Of a stretch of 64,000 nucleotides of DNA, positions 17,234 to 25,442 are shown piece after piece. This stretch comes from Streptomyces halobius (GTDB lineage: Bacteria; Actinomycetota; Actinomycetes; Streptomycetales; Streptomycetaceae). Made by a program: the position numbers and the translations under genes. The stretch spans positions 4,526,001 to 4,590,000 of the forward strand of contig NZ_CP086322.1 of assembly GCF_023277745.1 (NCBI RefSeq), given 5' to 3'. Under the pieces are notes generated by a model. It was given only the letters and a program-made list of their open reading frames with translations. It was not told the origin of the DNA and did not search any database. Position 1 is the first letter of the stretch; every line of letters begins with the position of its first letter.

Positions 17234-18042
17234 GCCGCCACCGTGCCCAGCGTCTGGGAGAACGGCGCCGCCAGCGGGCGCAGCGGCTCGGTGTCGCGGC
17301 ACACGACGTACTCCGGCCGGGGCTCGCCCTTGGGCCGCGGCAGGTTGCTGCAGTCGTTGTAGGTGGCGATCAGCAGCCGGCGGGCGAACGGCGACATGTT
17401 GGGCGCCGAGCCGTGCATGATCTCGGGGGAGAACAGCACGACGGAGCCGGCCGGGCCCTTGGGGCTCGTCATGCCGTAGCGGTCGACGTGCTCCGTGAGC
17501 TGCTGTGGCGTCAGCGAGATGTCGTCGGGGTCGAGGTGCTGCTCGGACCTGGCGGCGGCCGAGCGGCCCTCGCGGACGAGCCCCTGCCGGTGCGAGCCGG
17601 GCAGGAAGATGACCGGGCCGTTGAACTCGGTGACGTCGTCGAGGAAGACTCCGATGTTGACCTGGCGCGGGGCGGGCAGGCCGTCGGCGAGGCGCCAGGC
17701 GAGGTAGTCCTGGTGCCAGGCCCACTTGTCGCCGCCGAAGGCCGGCTTGGCGTTGATCTTGAACTGGTAGACGTAGACGTCGTCGGTGAGCAGCTGCTGG
17801 ACGGGCTCCAGGATGCGCGGGTCGCGGATCAGGCCCGCGTACTCGGGCTGCCGCTGGTGCGAGGAGTAGACGGCGCGCACCTCCGTCCCGCCGTCCTCGG
17901 CCACCACCTGCGGGCCGGGTACCTTCGCATCGCGCTCGAAGGCCGCGCGCAGGATCTCCACCTCCTCTGCGTCGAGGAGGGATTCGAGCATGAGGAACCC
18001 GTGCGCGTCGTAGTGGTCTGCCTGTTGCTGGGTCAGTCGCAT
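17230..18042 (-). CDS. PhyH/EctD-type Fe(II)/2-oxoglutarate dioxygenase
   Basis: The 270-residue product belongs to the phytanoyl-CoA dioxygenase superfamily. The iron-binding triad is visible as WHQDYLAW (HxD) and MHGSAPN (distal His), and RRLL supplies the 2-oxoglutarate Arg. The HQD...W-x-x-A-DG spacing resembles ectoine hydroxylase and other small-molecule hydroxylases more than fatty-acyl enzymes. It should hydroxylate a free or carrier-bound intermediate. The ATG has AGGAGAAG upstream. It is downstream of the SDR and overlaps the dehydrogenase. Confidence 0.85.
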   Translation of the reverse strand: MRLTQQQADHYDAHGFLMLESLLDAEEVEILRAAFERDAKVPGPQVVAEDGGTEVRAVYSSHQRQPEYAGLIRDPRILEPVQQLLTDDVYVYQFKINAKPAFGGDKWAWHQDYLAWRLADGLPAPRQVNIGVFLDDVTEFNGPVIFLPGSHRQGLVREGRSAAARSEQHLDPDDISLTPQQLTEHVDRYGMTSPKGPAGSVVLFSPEIMHGSAPNMSPFARRLLIATYNDCSNLPRPKGEPRPEYVVCRDTEPLRPLAAPFSQTLGTVAA

Positions 18043-18116
18043 GAGTTTCTTCTCCTGAGAGGTGAGGGAATCTGTCGGGACGGACCGGTAGGGATGTGCG
18101 TACCGGTGGCGGGGGG

Positions 18117-18851
18117 TCATCCCATGAAGTGGCCGCCGTCGACGATGAGTTGCTGTCCGGAGACATAGCCGCTGCGCGCGGTCACCAGAAATTCCAGGGC
18201 GTCGGCCATGTCCTCGGCCGTGCCGAGCCGGCGGCCCGGGATGGTGTCCAGGACGGCGGCCAGCCTCTCCGGGTCGTCGAGGCGGTAGCGCTCGGTGACC
18301 TCTTCGGTGTCGGTGAATCCGGGCAGCAGGGCGTTCACCCTGATGTGCGGGGCGAGTTCCAGGGCCAGGCACTTGGTGAGCTGGAGCAGGCCCGCCTTGC
18401 TCGCGCAGTAGTTGGCGCCGTTCACCCGGGGGCGGATCGCCGTGGTGGAGGCGACGTTGACGATGCTGCCGCCGCCGGCCTCCGTCATCGCGGGCGCCAG
18501 GGCCTGGCTGAGGTGGAAGGGGCCGGAGAGGTTGGTGGCCAGCACCGTGTCCCAGTCCTCGGTGGTCATCGACAGGAACGGCCGGTCGCGGTTGACGCCG
18601 GCGTTGTTGACGAGCACGGAGGGTGCGCCGTACTCGCCGGTGATCCGGTAGCAGACCGCCCGGATCTCCTCGGGTCGGGCGAGATCGCAGCGCAGCGTCT
18701 CGATCCGGCCTTGGCCGGCCTTCGCGGTCTGCTGTGCGGCGAAGTCGTCACCCCGGTAGAGGGCGATCACCCGGTGGCCGAGGGCGGCGAGCCTGAGGCT
18801 CAGTGCCCGTCCGATGCCGCGGGTGCCACCGCTGACCACTGAGATCGTCAT
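18117..18851 (-). CDS. short-chain dehydrogenase/reductase (FabG-like)
   Basis: The 244-residue product has all classical SDR marks: SGGTRGIGRA for the cofactor, NNAGVN, a catalytic Ser in NVASTTAIRP, and YCASK. The C-terminal GYVSGQQLIVDGG is FabG-like. It probably reduces a beta-keto group or oxidises a beta-hydroxy group on an acyl carrier- or CoA-bound substrate, fitting the ACP and acyl-CoA-dehydrogenase-like enzymes of the same operon. Confidence 0.85.
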   Translation of the reverse strand: MTISVVSGGTRGIGRALSLRLAALGHRVIALYRGDDFAAQQTAKAGQGRIETLRCDLARPEEIRAVCYRITGEYGAPSVLVNNAGVNRDRPFLSMTTEDWDTVLATNLSGPFHLSQALAPAMTEAGGGSIVNVASTTAIRPRVNGANYCASKAGLLQLTKCLALELAPHIRVNALLPGFTDTEEVTERYRLDDPERLAAVLDTIPGRRLGTAEDMADALEFLVTARSGYVSGQQLIVDGGHFMG

Positions 18852-18882
18852 GGCATCTCCCTGAAGTAGCCTCCGCAGGCGC

Positions 18883-19299
18883 TTAGTTGGCTACGAGGTC
18901 GCCGCGCTTGAGGCCCGACCCCTCGGGCACCTCGGCCGGGTCGCCGCCCAGGCCCGAAATGGCGTTGTGCTCGTCGACGAAGACGACGTCGGGGACGAAC
19001 GAGGCGGCCTCGGCGTCCGTCATGGAGGCATAGGCGATGAGGATGACGAGGTCGCCTGGGCTGATGAGCCGGGCCGCGGCGCCGTTGATGCCGATGACGC
19101 CGGAGCCGGCCGGGCCCTCGATGACATACGTGGACAGCCGGGCGCCGTTGTCGATGTCGACGATGTCGACCTTCTCGCCGGCCATCAGGTTCGCGGCCTT
19201 CATCAGATCGGAGTCGACGGTCACCGATCCGACGTAGTGCAGGTCGGCCTGGGTGACGGTGGCGCGGTGGATCTTCGACTTCATCAGGGTGCGATACAT
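18883..19299 (-). CDS. panD: aspartate 1-decarboxylase proenzyme (PanD)
   Basis: The 138-residue product matches PanD throughout: [16 protein letters not shown], the self-cleavage site LHYVGSV (Gly-Ser giving the pyruvoyl group), and [10 protein letters not shown]. The substrate-binding Arg in ARLSTY is present. The enzyme makes beta-alanine from L-aspartate, normally for pantothenate. Here it sits inside a secondary-metabolism-like operon next to a carrier protein and a flavin reductase. It therefore probably supplies beta-alanine, or decarboxylates a related aspartyl compound, for this pathway. GAGGAAT precedes the ATG. The C-terminus is ~12 residues longer than common PanD. Confidence 0.92.
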   Translation of the reverse strand: MYRTLMKSKIHRATVTQADLHYVGSVTVDSDLMKAANLMAGEKVDIVDIDNGARLSTYVIEGPAGSGVIGINGAAARLISPGDLVILIAYASMTDAEAASFVPDVVFVDEHNAISGLGGDPAEVPEGSGLKRGDLVAN

Positions 19300-19372
19300 G
19301 GGGATTCCTCACGTGTAGTGGGACGTGCGGTGGTTCGGCGCGGCCGCGGGTGGGCCGGCGGGCGCGGCCGGG

Positions 19373-19891
19373 TCAGGCCTGCCAAGTGGCGTAGCGGCGC
19401 ATGCCGTACAGCAGCGGCGCCGCTTCGGTGGCCGGGGTGTGCGTCTGGATGCGCACCACCTCGCCGATCACAACGGTGTGATCGCCGGCCGGGGTGAGGC
19501 GGGTGACGCGGCACTCCGCGGTGGCGTGCGCGTCCTGCGGCAGCGCCGGCAGACCGGTGACGGGCGCGGGCTGCCAGGGGACGGTGCTGAACCGCTCGGC
19601 GGCCGGCCCGGCGAACGCTGCGGCGGCGCGCCGCCCCCCGCTGTGCAGGAGGTTGACGATGAAGCTCCCGCGGGCGGCGAGGATCGGGAGGGTGCTCCCG
19701 CTGTTGCCCGCGCACACCAGCAGCTGCGGCGGGTCGAGGGAGACCGAGCACAGGGCGGTGCAGGTGAAGCCGTACGGCCTGCCCTCTGCGTCGGCGGTGG
19801 TGATGACGGCGACGCCGCTGGGGTGGGAGCCCATCAGGGCCCGGAAGGCGTCGCGGGTCACCGCGAGTTCGTCCTGCACGGGGGTCACCAT
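19373..19891 (-). CDS. flavin reductase (HpaC/two-component type)
   Basis: The 172-residue product is a Flavin_Reduct domain protein with HPSGVAVITT, YGFTCTALCSVSLDPPQLLV and GSFIVNLL. Such enzymes use NAD(P)H to make free FADH2 or FMNH2 for a partner monooxygenase. The ATG overlaps the stop of the upstream acyl-CoA-dehydrogenase-fold gene by seven bases, so the two are likely made together. This is the best hint that the upstream flavoprotein is an oxygenase rather than a dehydrogenase. Confidence 0.85.
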   Translation of the reverse strand: MVTPVQDELAVTRDAFRALMGSHPSGVAVITTADAEGRPYGFTCTALCSVSLDPPQLLVCAGNSGSTLPILAARGSFIVNLLHSGGRRAAAAFAGPAAERFSTVPWQPAPVTGLPALPQDAHATAECRVTRLTPAGDHTVVIGEVVRIQTHTPATEAAPLLYGMRRYATWQA

Positions 19892-21075
19892 GCGAAGGCC
19901 CGGGCGTCGTAGAGGTTGACACCGACGGCGGACTTGCCCAGGTACTCCAGACACTCCTGCGGCTTGGCGGGCATCACATGGGCGAACTGGGCTTCGCGGA
20001 TCAGCCGCTCCAGCGGGTGGCTGCGGCTGACGGCGGCCGAGCCGCACAGCCGCAGCGCGTCCTGGGCGAGCTGCGGGCCGACCTCGCCGACGACGTACTT
20101 GGCGGCGTGCACCATGGCGTTGGCCTCCAGGCTGCCGCGCTGGCCGGTGACGAGGTCACCGGCCTCGTGCACCAGAGCGCGGGCGGCCCACAGCCGGGCG
20201 GCCATCCTGCCCAGCTCCTGCTGTACGACAGGGGAGTCGGCGCGGGCGGGAGAGGCGGTGACATGGTCGACGGTGTGCTGGAAGAGGGCCTCGGCGATAC
20301 CGAGGTAGGCGCCGGTGTAGCCGGCGATCATCCAGTGCGGTTCGCGGACGACCTTGAACAGGGACATGCCCTCGACACCAAGGTAGAGGCGGGAACGGGG
20401 CACCGGGACCTCGTCCAGCGTCATAGGGGCGGTGCTCGTGCCGTACATCGCCGACATGTGCTGCACAGTGCCGAAGCTGACGCCGGGGTCGTCGGCGGCG
20501 ACGACGAAGTGCGACACCTCGCCGGTGTCCTCGCTGCCGTCGTCGGCGGCGGCCGCGACGACGTAGTAGTCGGCGGCGCCGGCCAGCGACACAAAGGACT
20601 TCTTGCCGCTCAGTATGTAGTGCGTGCCGTCGTCGGAAAGGCGGTACCGGGTCCGCATTCCGCGGAGTTTGGCGCCGCGGCCGGCCTCGGAGGTGGCGGA
20701 GGCGAACAGTTTGCGCCCATTCACGACCTCGTCCAGCATCCAGGCGCGGAACATCTCGGCGGCCGGGGGCAGCCGCGTGCCGTCGGCGTCGGCCAGCGCC
20801 CCCATGACGACGTGGTGCATGTTGAAGCCGAGGGCGGCAGCACCATTGTGCCGGGCGAGTTCGGCCAGCACCCGCCAGTAGTCGCCGAAGCCGATGCCGG
20901 CGCCGCCCGCTTCCTGGGGGACGAGCAGGGCGAGCAGACCGGACTCGCGCAGCACGCGATAGGTCTCGTGGCCGTAATCGCGGCCGGCGTCGGTGTCGGA
21001 GGCGAGCGGGGCAAGTTGGGCGCCGGCCTCCGCGGCGAGTTTGAGGAGGTCATCGAGTTGGGTCGGCAGCGTCAT
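19885..21075 (-). CDS. acyl-CoA-dehydrogenase-fold flavoprotein, possible flavin monooxygenase
   Basis: The 396-residue product has the three acyl-CoA dehydrogenase domains: ESGLLALLVPQEAGGAGIGF, FASATSEAGRGA and YILSGKKSFVSLAGAADYY, and a C-terminal helical bundle ending ECLEYLGK. Neither usual catalytic Glu is evident: the MCAD-type site reads FAHVMPAKPQ and the IVD-type site reads REPHWMIAGY. Enzymes of this fold without the base include FADH2-dependent N- or S-oxygenases. An overlapping flavin reductase supports that reading. Alternatively it is a dehydrogenase with a base elsewhere. AAGGAT precedes the ATG. Confidence 0.75.
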   Translation of the reverse strand: MTLPTQLDDLLKLAAEAGAQLAPLASDTDAGRDYGHETYRVLRESGLLALLVPQEAGGAGIGFGDYWRVLAELARHNGAAALGFNMHHVVMGALADADGTRLPPAAEMFRAWMLDEVVNGRKLFASATSEAGRGAKLRGMRTRYRLSDDGTHYILSGKKSFVSLAGAADYYVVAAAADDGSEDTGEVSHFVVAADDPGVSFGTVQHMSAMYGTSTAPMTLDEVPVPRSRLYLGVEGMSLFKVVREPHWMIAGYTGAYLGIAEALFQHTVDHVTASPARADSPVVQQELGRMAARLWAARALVHEAGDLVTGQRGSLEANAMVHAAKYVVGEVGPQLAQDALRLCGSAAVSRSHPLERLIREAQFAHVMPAKPQECLEYLGKSAVGVNLYDARAFAW

Positions 21076-21120
21076 CGAAATCCTTCGGGTCGGTGGTCGG
21101 CCGGTCGGTTTCCCGTCCGG

Positions 21121-22281
21121 TCAGTTCTCGACGGGGAGGCCGAGTTGGCGTGCGACACCCACGCGCAGCAGGTCGTTCGGGCCGGCGTAGGTGAGGGCCG
21201 CCATGGGGCCGGCCAGGTCGGCGGCGAGGTCGAAGTCGGGGAGGAAGGCACGGACGCCGGAGAGCGCGGTGGCGTGCTCGGTCAGCCGTACGTAGTCCTC
21301 GGAAACGGAGATCTTGGTAAGCGCGGCCTCGGCGGCCAACTGCCGGGCGGGCGTGCCGGCATCGAGCCGGGCGGCCATCGAGTAGAGCTGGACGCGGGAG
21401 CGGTGCAGCGCCAGGGCCATATCGCTGATCCGGCCGGCGACCTGGTGGCTCGCGCCCATGCTGCGGTTGAAGTGGTCGCGGTCCGCGGCCCAGTCGACGG
21501 TGCGGGCCAGGAGGCGCTGCATCGGGCCGAGGGCGTAGCCGAGGATGACGGAACGCTCCCAGGCGGTGGTGGAGGCCATCACCGCCAGCCCGGAGCCCTC
21601 CTCGCCGAGCAGCGCACCGGCCGGCAGCCGGGCACCTTCGAAGATGAGCTCTCCCATCGGCACAGTGGGCAGGGCGGTCTTGGCGAAGGTCTCGCCGCGG
21701 CGGATCCCCGGCAGGTCGAGCGGGAAGAGGAACGCGGAGAGCGCGAACGGTGAGCGTCCCTCGGCGGTACGGGCGAAGACGATCGCCCGGTCGGCCACGG
21801 GCGCGGCGGTGATGAACGTCTTGGCGCCGTCGAGTACGAAGCCGTCACCATCGCGCCGGGCGCGGGTCTCCATGGAGAATGGGTCACTGCCGCCGCCACG
21901 TTCGGTCAGCGCGTGGCACAGCAGCACCCGCCCCTGCTGGACGTCATCGACCGCCCGCCAGGCGCCGTCGCCGAGGGCGTCCCGCAGTGGGAACTGCATG
22001 CCGAAGAGCTGCGAGGCCAGCGCGTAGCACAGACCCGGATCGGCGCCGGCCAGACCGATGCCCTCGATCACGGCGAGCGAGCGGGTGACCGGGCCGGGTG
22101 CCGTGGCGTCCGGCCCGGCGAGCTGGAGCACCCCGAGGTCGGCCATGGCCCGCCACTGGGCGGTGAAGCCCTCGTCCGCGATCTGCGCCACCACCGGTGC
22201 CGCCAAGTCCCGGTACGTGTCGACGATTTCCTCGGTCTCCGGGGCGCCGGTGCGCAGGGCCGCGGTGGCCGCCGCGCTCAC
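21121..22281 (-). CDS. acyl-CoA-dehydrogenase-like oxidase acting on a carrier-bound substrate
   Basis: The 386-residue product has the full acyl-CoA dehydrogenase fold: LCHALTERGGGSDPFSMETR, VLDGAKTFITAAPVADR, and a helical C-terminal domain. The MCAD-position Glu is replaced (TYAGPND instead of YEGTNE). A Glu is present at the isovaleryl-CoA-dehydrogenase position (TTAWERSVILGY). Prolyl-carrier dehydrogenases in pyrrole formation also use an IVD-type site. Its GTG overlaps the stop of the carrier-protein gene (GTGA), which suggests direct partnership. Inference: it desaturates an aminoacyl group held on that carrier. Confidence 0.8.
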   Translation of the reverse strand: MSAAATAALRTGAPETEEIVDTYRDLAAPVVAQIADEGFTAQWRAMADLGVLQLAGPDATAPGPVTRSLAVIEGIGLAGADPGLCYALASQLFGMQFPLRDALGDGAWRAVDDVQQGRVLLCHALTERGGGSDPFSMETRARRDGDGFVLDGAKTFITAAPVADRAIVFARTAEGRSPFALSAFLFPLDLPGIRRGETFAKTALPTVPMGELIFEGARLPAGALLGEEGSGLAVMASTTAWERSVILGYALGPMQRLLARTVDWAADRDHFNRSMGASHQVAGRISDMALALHRSRVQLYSMAARLDAGTPARQLAAEAALTKISVSEDYVRLTEHATALSGVRAFLPDFDLAADLAGPMAALTYAGPNDLLRVGVARQLGLPVEN

Positions 22282-22541
22282 TTGCGGCCCTCGCCGGACA
22301 GGTTCTCGATGGCGCTCCAAAGGGCCTTGGGGCTACGGAAGTTGGCAGCGACGATCTCGGTGTCGGGCAGGCTGATGCCGGCTTCCTTGTCGAGCGCCGC
22401 GACGATCTCCATGATCGCCAGCGAGTCGACCAGGCCCAGCTCGAGCAGCGGGGTGTCGGCGTTCAGCGAGCCGGCGTCCTCGCCGCGTCCCCACGTGATA
22501 CGGCTGCCGATGAGGGTGCAGAGTTCTTCGACGCTGTTCAT
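22278..22541 (-). CDS. free acyl/peptidyl carrier protein
   Basis: The 87-residue product is a stand-alone carrier protein with LLELGLVDSLAIMEI, whose Ser carries phosphopantetheine. It is enclosed by four-base overlaps with the adenylating enzyme upstream and the dehydrogenase downstream. It most likely holds the activated amino acid during oxidation. Confidence 0.9.
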   Translation of the reverse strand: MNSVEELCTLIGSRITWGRGEDAGSLNADTPLLELGLVDSLAIMEIVAALDKEAGISLPDTEIVAANFRSPKALWSAIENLSGEGRK

Positions 22542-24100
22542 ACGGTGATCTCCTCCTGCAGTGCGGGGCCGTCGGTGTCGCTCAGCACGCGGCGATCGAC
22601 CTTCCCGCTGATAGTGGTGGGCAGAGTGGTGAGCGGCACCACCCGGTCGGGCAGCATCCGCTTGGGCAGCACATCGCGCAGCGCGGCCAGGACCTCTCGC
22701 TCGGTGGCGTCGGTCTGTGCGTAGACCCAGATCTGGCCGGAGTGCGGGCCGTGCTTGGCGACGACCGCGGCGGTGGCGACCTGCGGCAGCTCAAGGGCGG
22801 CGTTCTCCACGTCCATCAGGTCGATGCGGTGGCCGCGCCGCTTGACCTGGTTGTCGCGCCGGCCGCGCAGGAACACCAGGCCGTCGGGGGCGATCCGGCC
22901 CATGTCGCCGCTGGCGTAGGCGCGGCGGACCGCACCGTCGCGGAAGGTGACGTTGACGGTGGGGTCGCTCGGTTCGCCACCACGCAGATAGCCCTGGAAG
23001 ACGGTGGGTCCGGCGATGTGGATCTCGCCCGGGCCGTCGGTGGGACGGCCGTCCTCGTCAAGCACTTCGATGTGGACGCCGCCGATGCCGCGGCCGATGG
23101 GCATTGCCCGGTCGGCGGTCCAGTCGGCCGGCACCCGGTAGTAGGTGCAGGCATTGGTCTCGGTGGGCCCGTACAGGTTGTAGAAGGGCACCCCGTCGAG
23201 CAACTGCAGGTACTGCTCCAGCAGTTCGGGGGCGAACGCCTCCCCGCCGAAGGCCGCAATACGCAGGGCCGGCGGCGGGGCGTCGGCGATACCGCCCTGC
23301 TGGAGCATGCCGTGGTAGAGGGACGGCACAGCCATGAAGACGGTGATGCGCTGCTCGGCCAGCCATCCGACAACATCCCGCGGGAAGGCCCGAAGCAGGT
23401 CCGGCATCAGGACCGTGCAGGCCCCCACGGCGGCGGCGCTGAACAGGTCGAAGGTGGTCAGGTCGAAGGTGAGGGCGGCCTGCGAGCCGATCCGGTCCTC
23501 CGGTGTGAGGCCGAACTCGCCGGCGGCCCACAGCGCGTAGTGGGCAACGTTCTCGTGTGAGAGCAGGACGCCCTTGGGCCAGCCGGTGCTGCCGGAGGTG
23601 AACAGGATGTAGCCGCCGGAGTCGGTGGGCGCGGGCAGTGGTGCGGGGCGTTCCTCGGGGGCGAGGATCCGCAGCCGGTGCAGTCCGTGGTCGAGGGCGC
23701 TCTCGGTGACCGGGGCTCCGTCGCGGGCGCGGGTGGCGGCGCGGCGGGCCCCGGCCAGGGCACGGCCGCAGGTCAGCATCAGGGACAGGCCCGTGTTGCG
23801 GATCATGCGGGCGGTACGTTCCGGCGGGTCGGCGATGTCGAGGGGCGTGGTCACCGCACCGGCCCGCAGCGCCGCGTACAGGGCGATGACGGTGGCCGGG
23901 GTCTTGGGGGCGTAGACGCCGACTCGGTCGCCCGGTGCGACGCCGGTGGCGGACAGTTCGGCCGCCAATGCATCGACGGCGCGGTCGAGTTCGGCATACG
24001 TCCAGCTCTCGCCGCCTCCCTCCAGAGCGGTGCGGTCGGGGTATGCCCGCGCGGAGCGGGCCAGCAGGGCATCGAGGCGTACGGAGGTCTGCTCGGTCAT
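22538..24100 (-). CDS. stand-alone adenylation enzyme (amino acid:carrier-protein ligase)
   Basis: The 520-residue product is a complete adenylation domain without fused C or T domains. It has LFTSGSTGWPKGV (A3), YNLYGPTETNAC (A5), YASGDMGRI (A7), a degenerate A8, and ISGKVDRR (A10) with the catalytic Lys. The binding-pocket code, read by eye against GrsA, is D-L-F-M-A-F-L-A-C-K. The first Asp implies an alpha-amino acid with a free amino group; the rest is small to hydrophobic. It is loosely similar to the prolyl ligases of pyrrole pathways (D-L-L-Y-L-A-L-V) but not the same. It should load the adjacent free carrier protein, whose ATG overlaps its stop. Confidence 0.85.
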   Translation of the reverse strand: MTEQTSVRLDALLARSARAYPDRTALEGGGESWTYAELDRAVDALAAELSATGVAPGDRVGVYAPKTPATVIALYAALRAGAVTTPLDIADPPERTARMIRNTGLSLMLTCGRALAGARRAATRARDGAPVTESALDHGLHRLRILAPEERPAPLPAPTDSGGYILFTSGSTGWPKGVLLSHENVAHYALWAAGEFGLTPEDRIGSQAALTFDLTTFDLFSAAAVGACTVLMPDLLRAFPRDVVGWLAEQRITVFMAVPSLYHGMLQQGGIADAPPPALRIAAFGGEAFAPELLEQYLQLLDGVPFYNLYGPTETNACTYYRVPADWTADRAMPIGRGIGGVHIEVLDEDGRPTDGPGEIHIAGPTVFQGYLRGGEPSDPTVNVTFRDGAVRRAYASGDMGRIAPDGLVFLRGRRDNQVKRRGHRIDLMDVENAALELPQVATAAVVAKHGPHSGQIWVYAQTDATEREVLAALRDVLPKRMLPDRVVPLTTLPTTISGKVDRRVLSDTDGPALQEEITV

Positions 24101-24870
24101 CGGGCGACCTCCACGGTCTGCGCGTGCTCGGCGAGGAAGTCGCCGACGGTGTCGATGACGAGGTCGGGGCGGACCAGGTGGGGGTAGTGGTCACAGCCCT
24201 CGGGGACCAGGCGCCGGAAGGGGCCGCGCACCGCGCGCTCGACGGCGTCGACCTGGGCGAGGGAGCCGTACTCGTCCGCGTCGCCCTGGATCACCAGCAC
24301 CGGAGCGGTGACGTCGAGGTCGTCCTCGATGGACCAGTTGCGGAAGGGGGGCGAGAGCCAGACTCCGCTCCAGCGCTCGAAGACCCCCCGGGGGTCGTCG
24401 TGCACCATGGCCATCTTCTTGGCGAGCGGGCCCGCCTCGTAGGAGGCGCGGGCGTTCTCGATGCCCATGCGGTTCTCGTCTTCGAAGTACATGTGCGGGC
24501 CCATCCCCACGACGGCTTCCACGGGGTGCGCCGAGGCGTACAGCAGTCCGATGGAGGCGCCGTCGCTGTGGCCGACGAGAACGGGCCGGTGCATGCCCAG
24601 CGCGTCGAGCAGCTCGGGCAGCACGTCCTGGGCGTGCTCGTGCATGTAGCGGGGGGTGCGGGGCAGCGGGTCGGGGCCGCTGCCGCCGTTTCCGTGGCGG
24701 GAGTAGACCAGGGCGCGGCGTCCGGTGGCAGCGGCCAGCCGGGCGGGGAAGCGTCCCCAGGCCGCGAGGCAGCCGAGTCCGCCGTGCAGGAAGACCAGGG
24801 GTGCCAGATCCGGGTCACCGTCGACGACAACATGCTCAAGGGGACCGTTGCGCATATCGATTACCGGCAC
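24097..24870 (-). CDS. alpha/beta hydrolase
   Basis: The 257-residue product has the hydrolase fold with an oxyanion HGGLGCLAAW, a nucleophile elbow GHSDGAS, an acid in GDADEYG and a His in CDHYPH. GTG 24870 follows AAGGA. As first gene of the operon, overlapping the adenylating enzyme by four bases, it may release the finished product from the carrier protein or hydrolyse an ester or amide late in the pathway. It is not a typical type II thioesterase. Confidence 0.8.
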   Translation of the reverse strand: MPVIDMRNGPLEHVVVDGDPDLAPLVFLHGGLGCLAAWGRFPARLAAATGRRALVYSRHGNGGSGPDPLPRTPRYMHEHAQDVLPELLDALGMHRPVLVGHSDGASIGLLYASAHPVEAVVGMGPHMYFEDENRMGIENARASYEAGPLAKKMAMVHDDPRGVFERWSGVWLSPPFRNWSIEDDLDVTAPVLVIQGDADEYGSLAQVDAVERAVRGPFRRLVPEGCDHYPHLVRPDLVIDTVGDFLAEHAQTVEVAR

Positions 24871-25442
24871 AGCAAAAATCCTTCTTAGTGATTTACGGCA
24901 GCAGAACGGACATTTAGAAAAGCCCAGTCGGCATAGCCCTCGATGGGCAGCAAAGACGTACCGGGAAGGGTCGGTCGACAGGCCCGTAAAGAAGACGTGA
25001 AGAGATGAGGGAATAAGTTTCGAGAGGGCAGCGGTCATCGACGGCACGACGACCCGGAGTCGGCGTACCGCATCGATCCGAATTACCAGTCCGCGCCCAG
25101 TGCCGCTACCCGGCGGCGCGCGGAATCGGCGCTACGAAGCGCGCCCGACAGGCATGGCAGACAGGTGGAATGGGGCCTGGAGCGCCGCCATCCACCGGAC
25201 GTCTCGACCGGACGCGAATGCCTTTACATGTTCTTTGGCTGATTTTTGCGCTATGCCGATCGATGACGCGCACAAATTAATGATCATGATGAAACCCCCG
25301 TTGGACGCATGGCTACACGCAGCGTCAGGTAATGACCCGTCACGCTGGCCGGACATCCCGTCCGCGCGGCCACACCCAGAACACTAGACACCCGACCGGT
25401 GTGGGAGAAATGACATTGTTGAACCACCTATACGCTCAACGA
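24871..25442. promoter_or_regulatory. divergent control region between the operon and its LysR gene
   Basis: About 570 bases separate the minus-strand operon from the plus-strand LysR gene. The stretch 25200-25300 is clearly less GC-rich. It contains a palindrome ATGATCAT at 25280-25287 within an AT-rich run, a candidate LysR operator. No convincing gene is present. An upstream in-frame ATG for the LysR gene lies at 25410. Confidence 0.5.

Noticed and set aside
16109..17362. A plus-strand gene opposite the dehydrogenase
   Set aside because: No recognisable domain, while the minus strand encodes a textbook zinc dehydrogenase with proper overlap to its neighbour.
19978..21753. A 591-codon plus-strand open frame opposite the two acyl-CoA-dehydrogenase-like genes
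   Set aside because: It spans two genes and their gap, has antisense-type composition and lacks a ribosome site.
25132..25356. A small minus-strand gene in the LysR control region
   Set aside because: No ribosome site or recognisable domain, and it covers the AT-richer stretch expected to be the divergent promoter.
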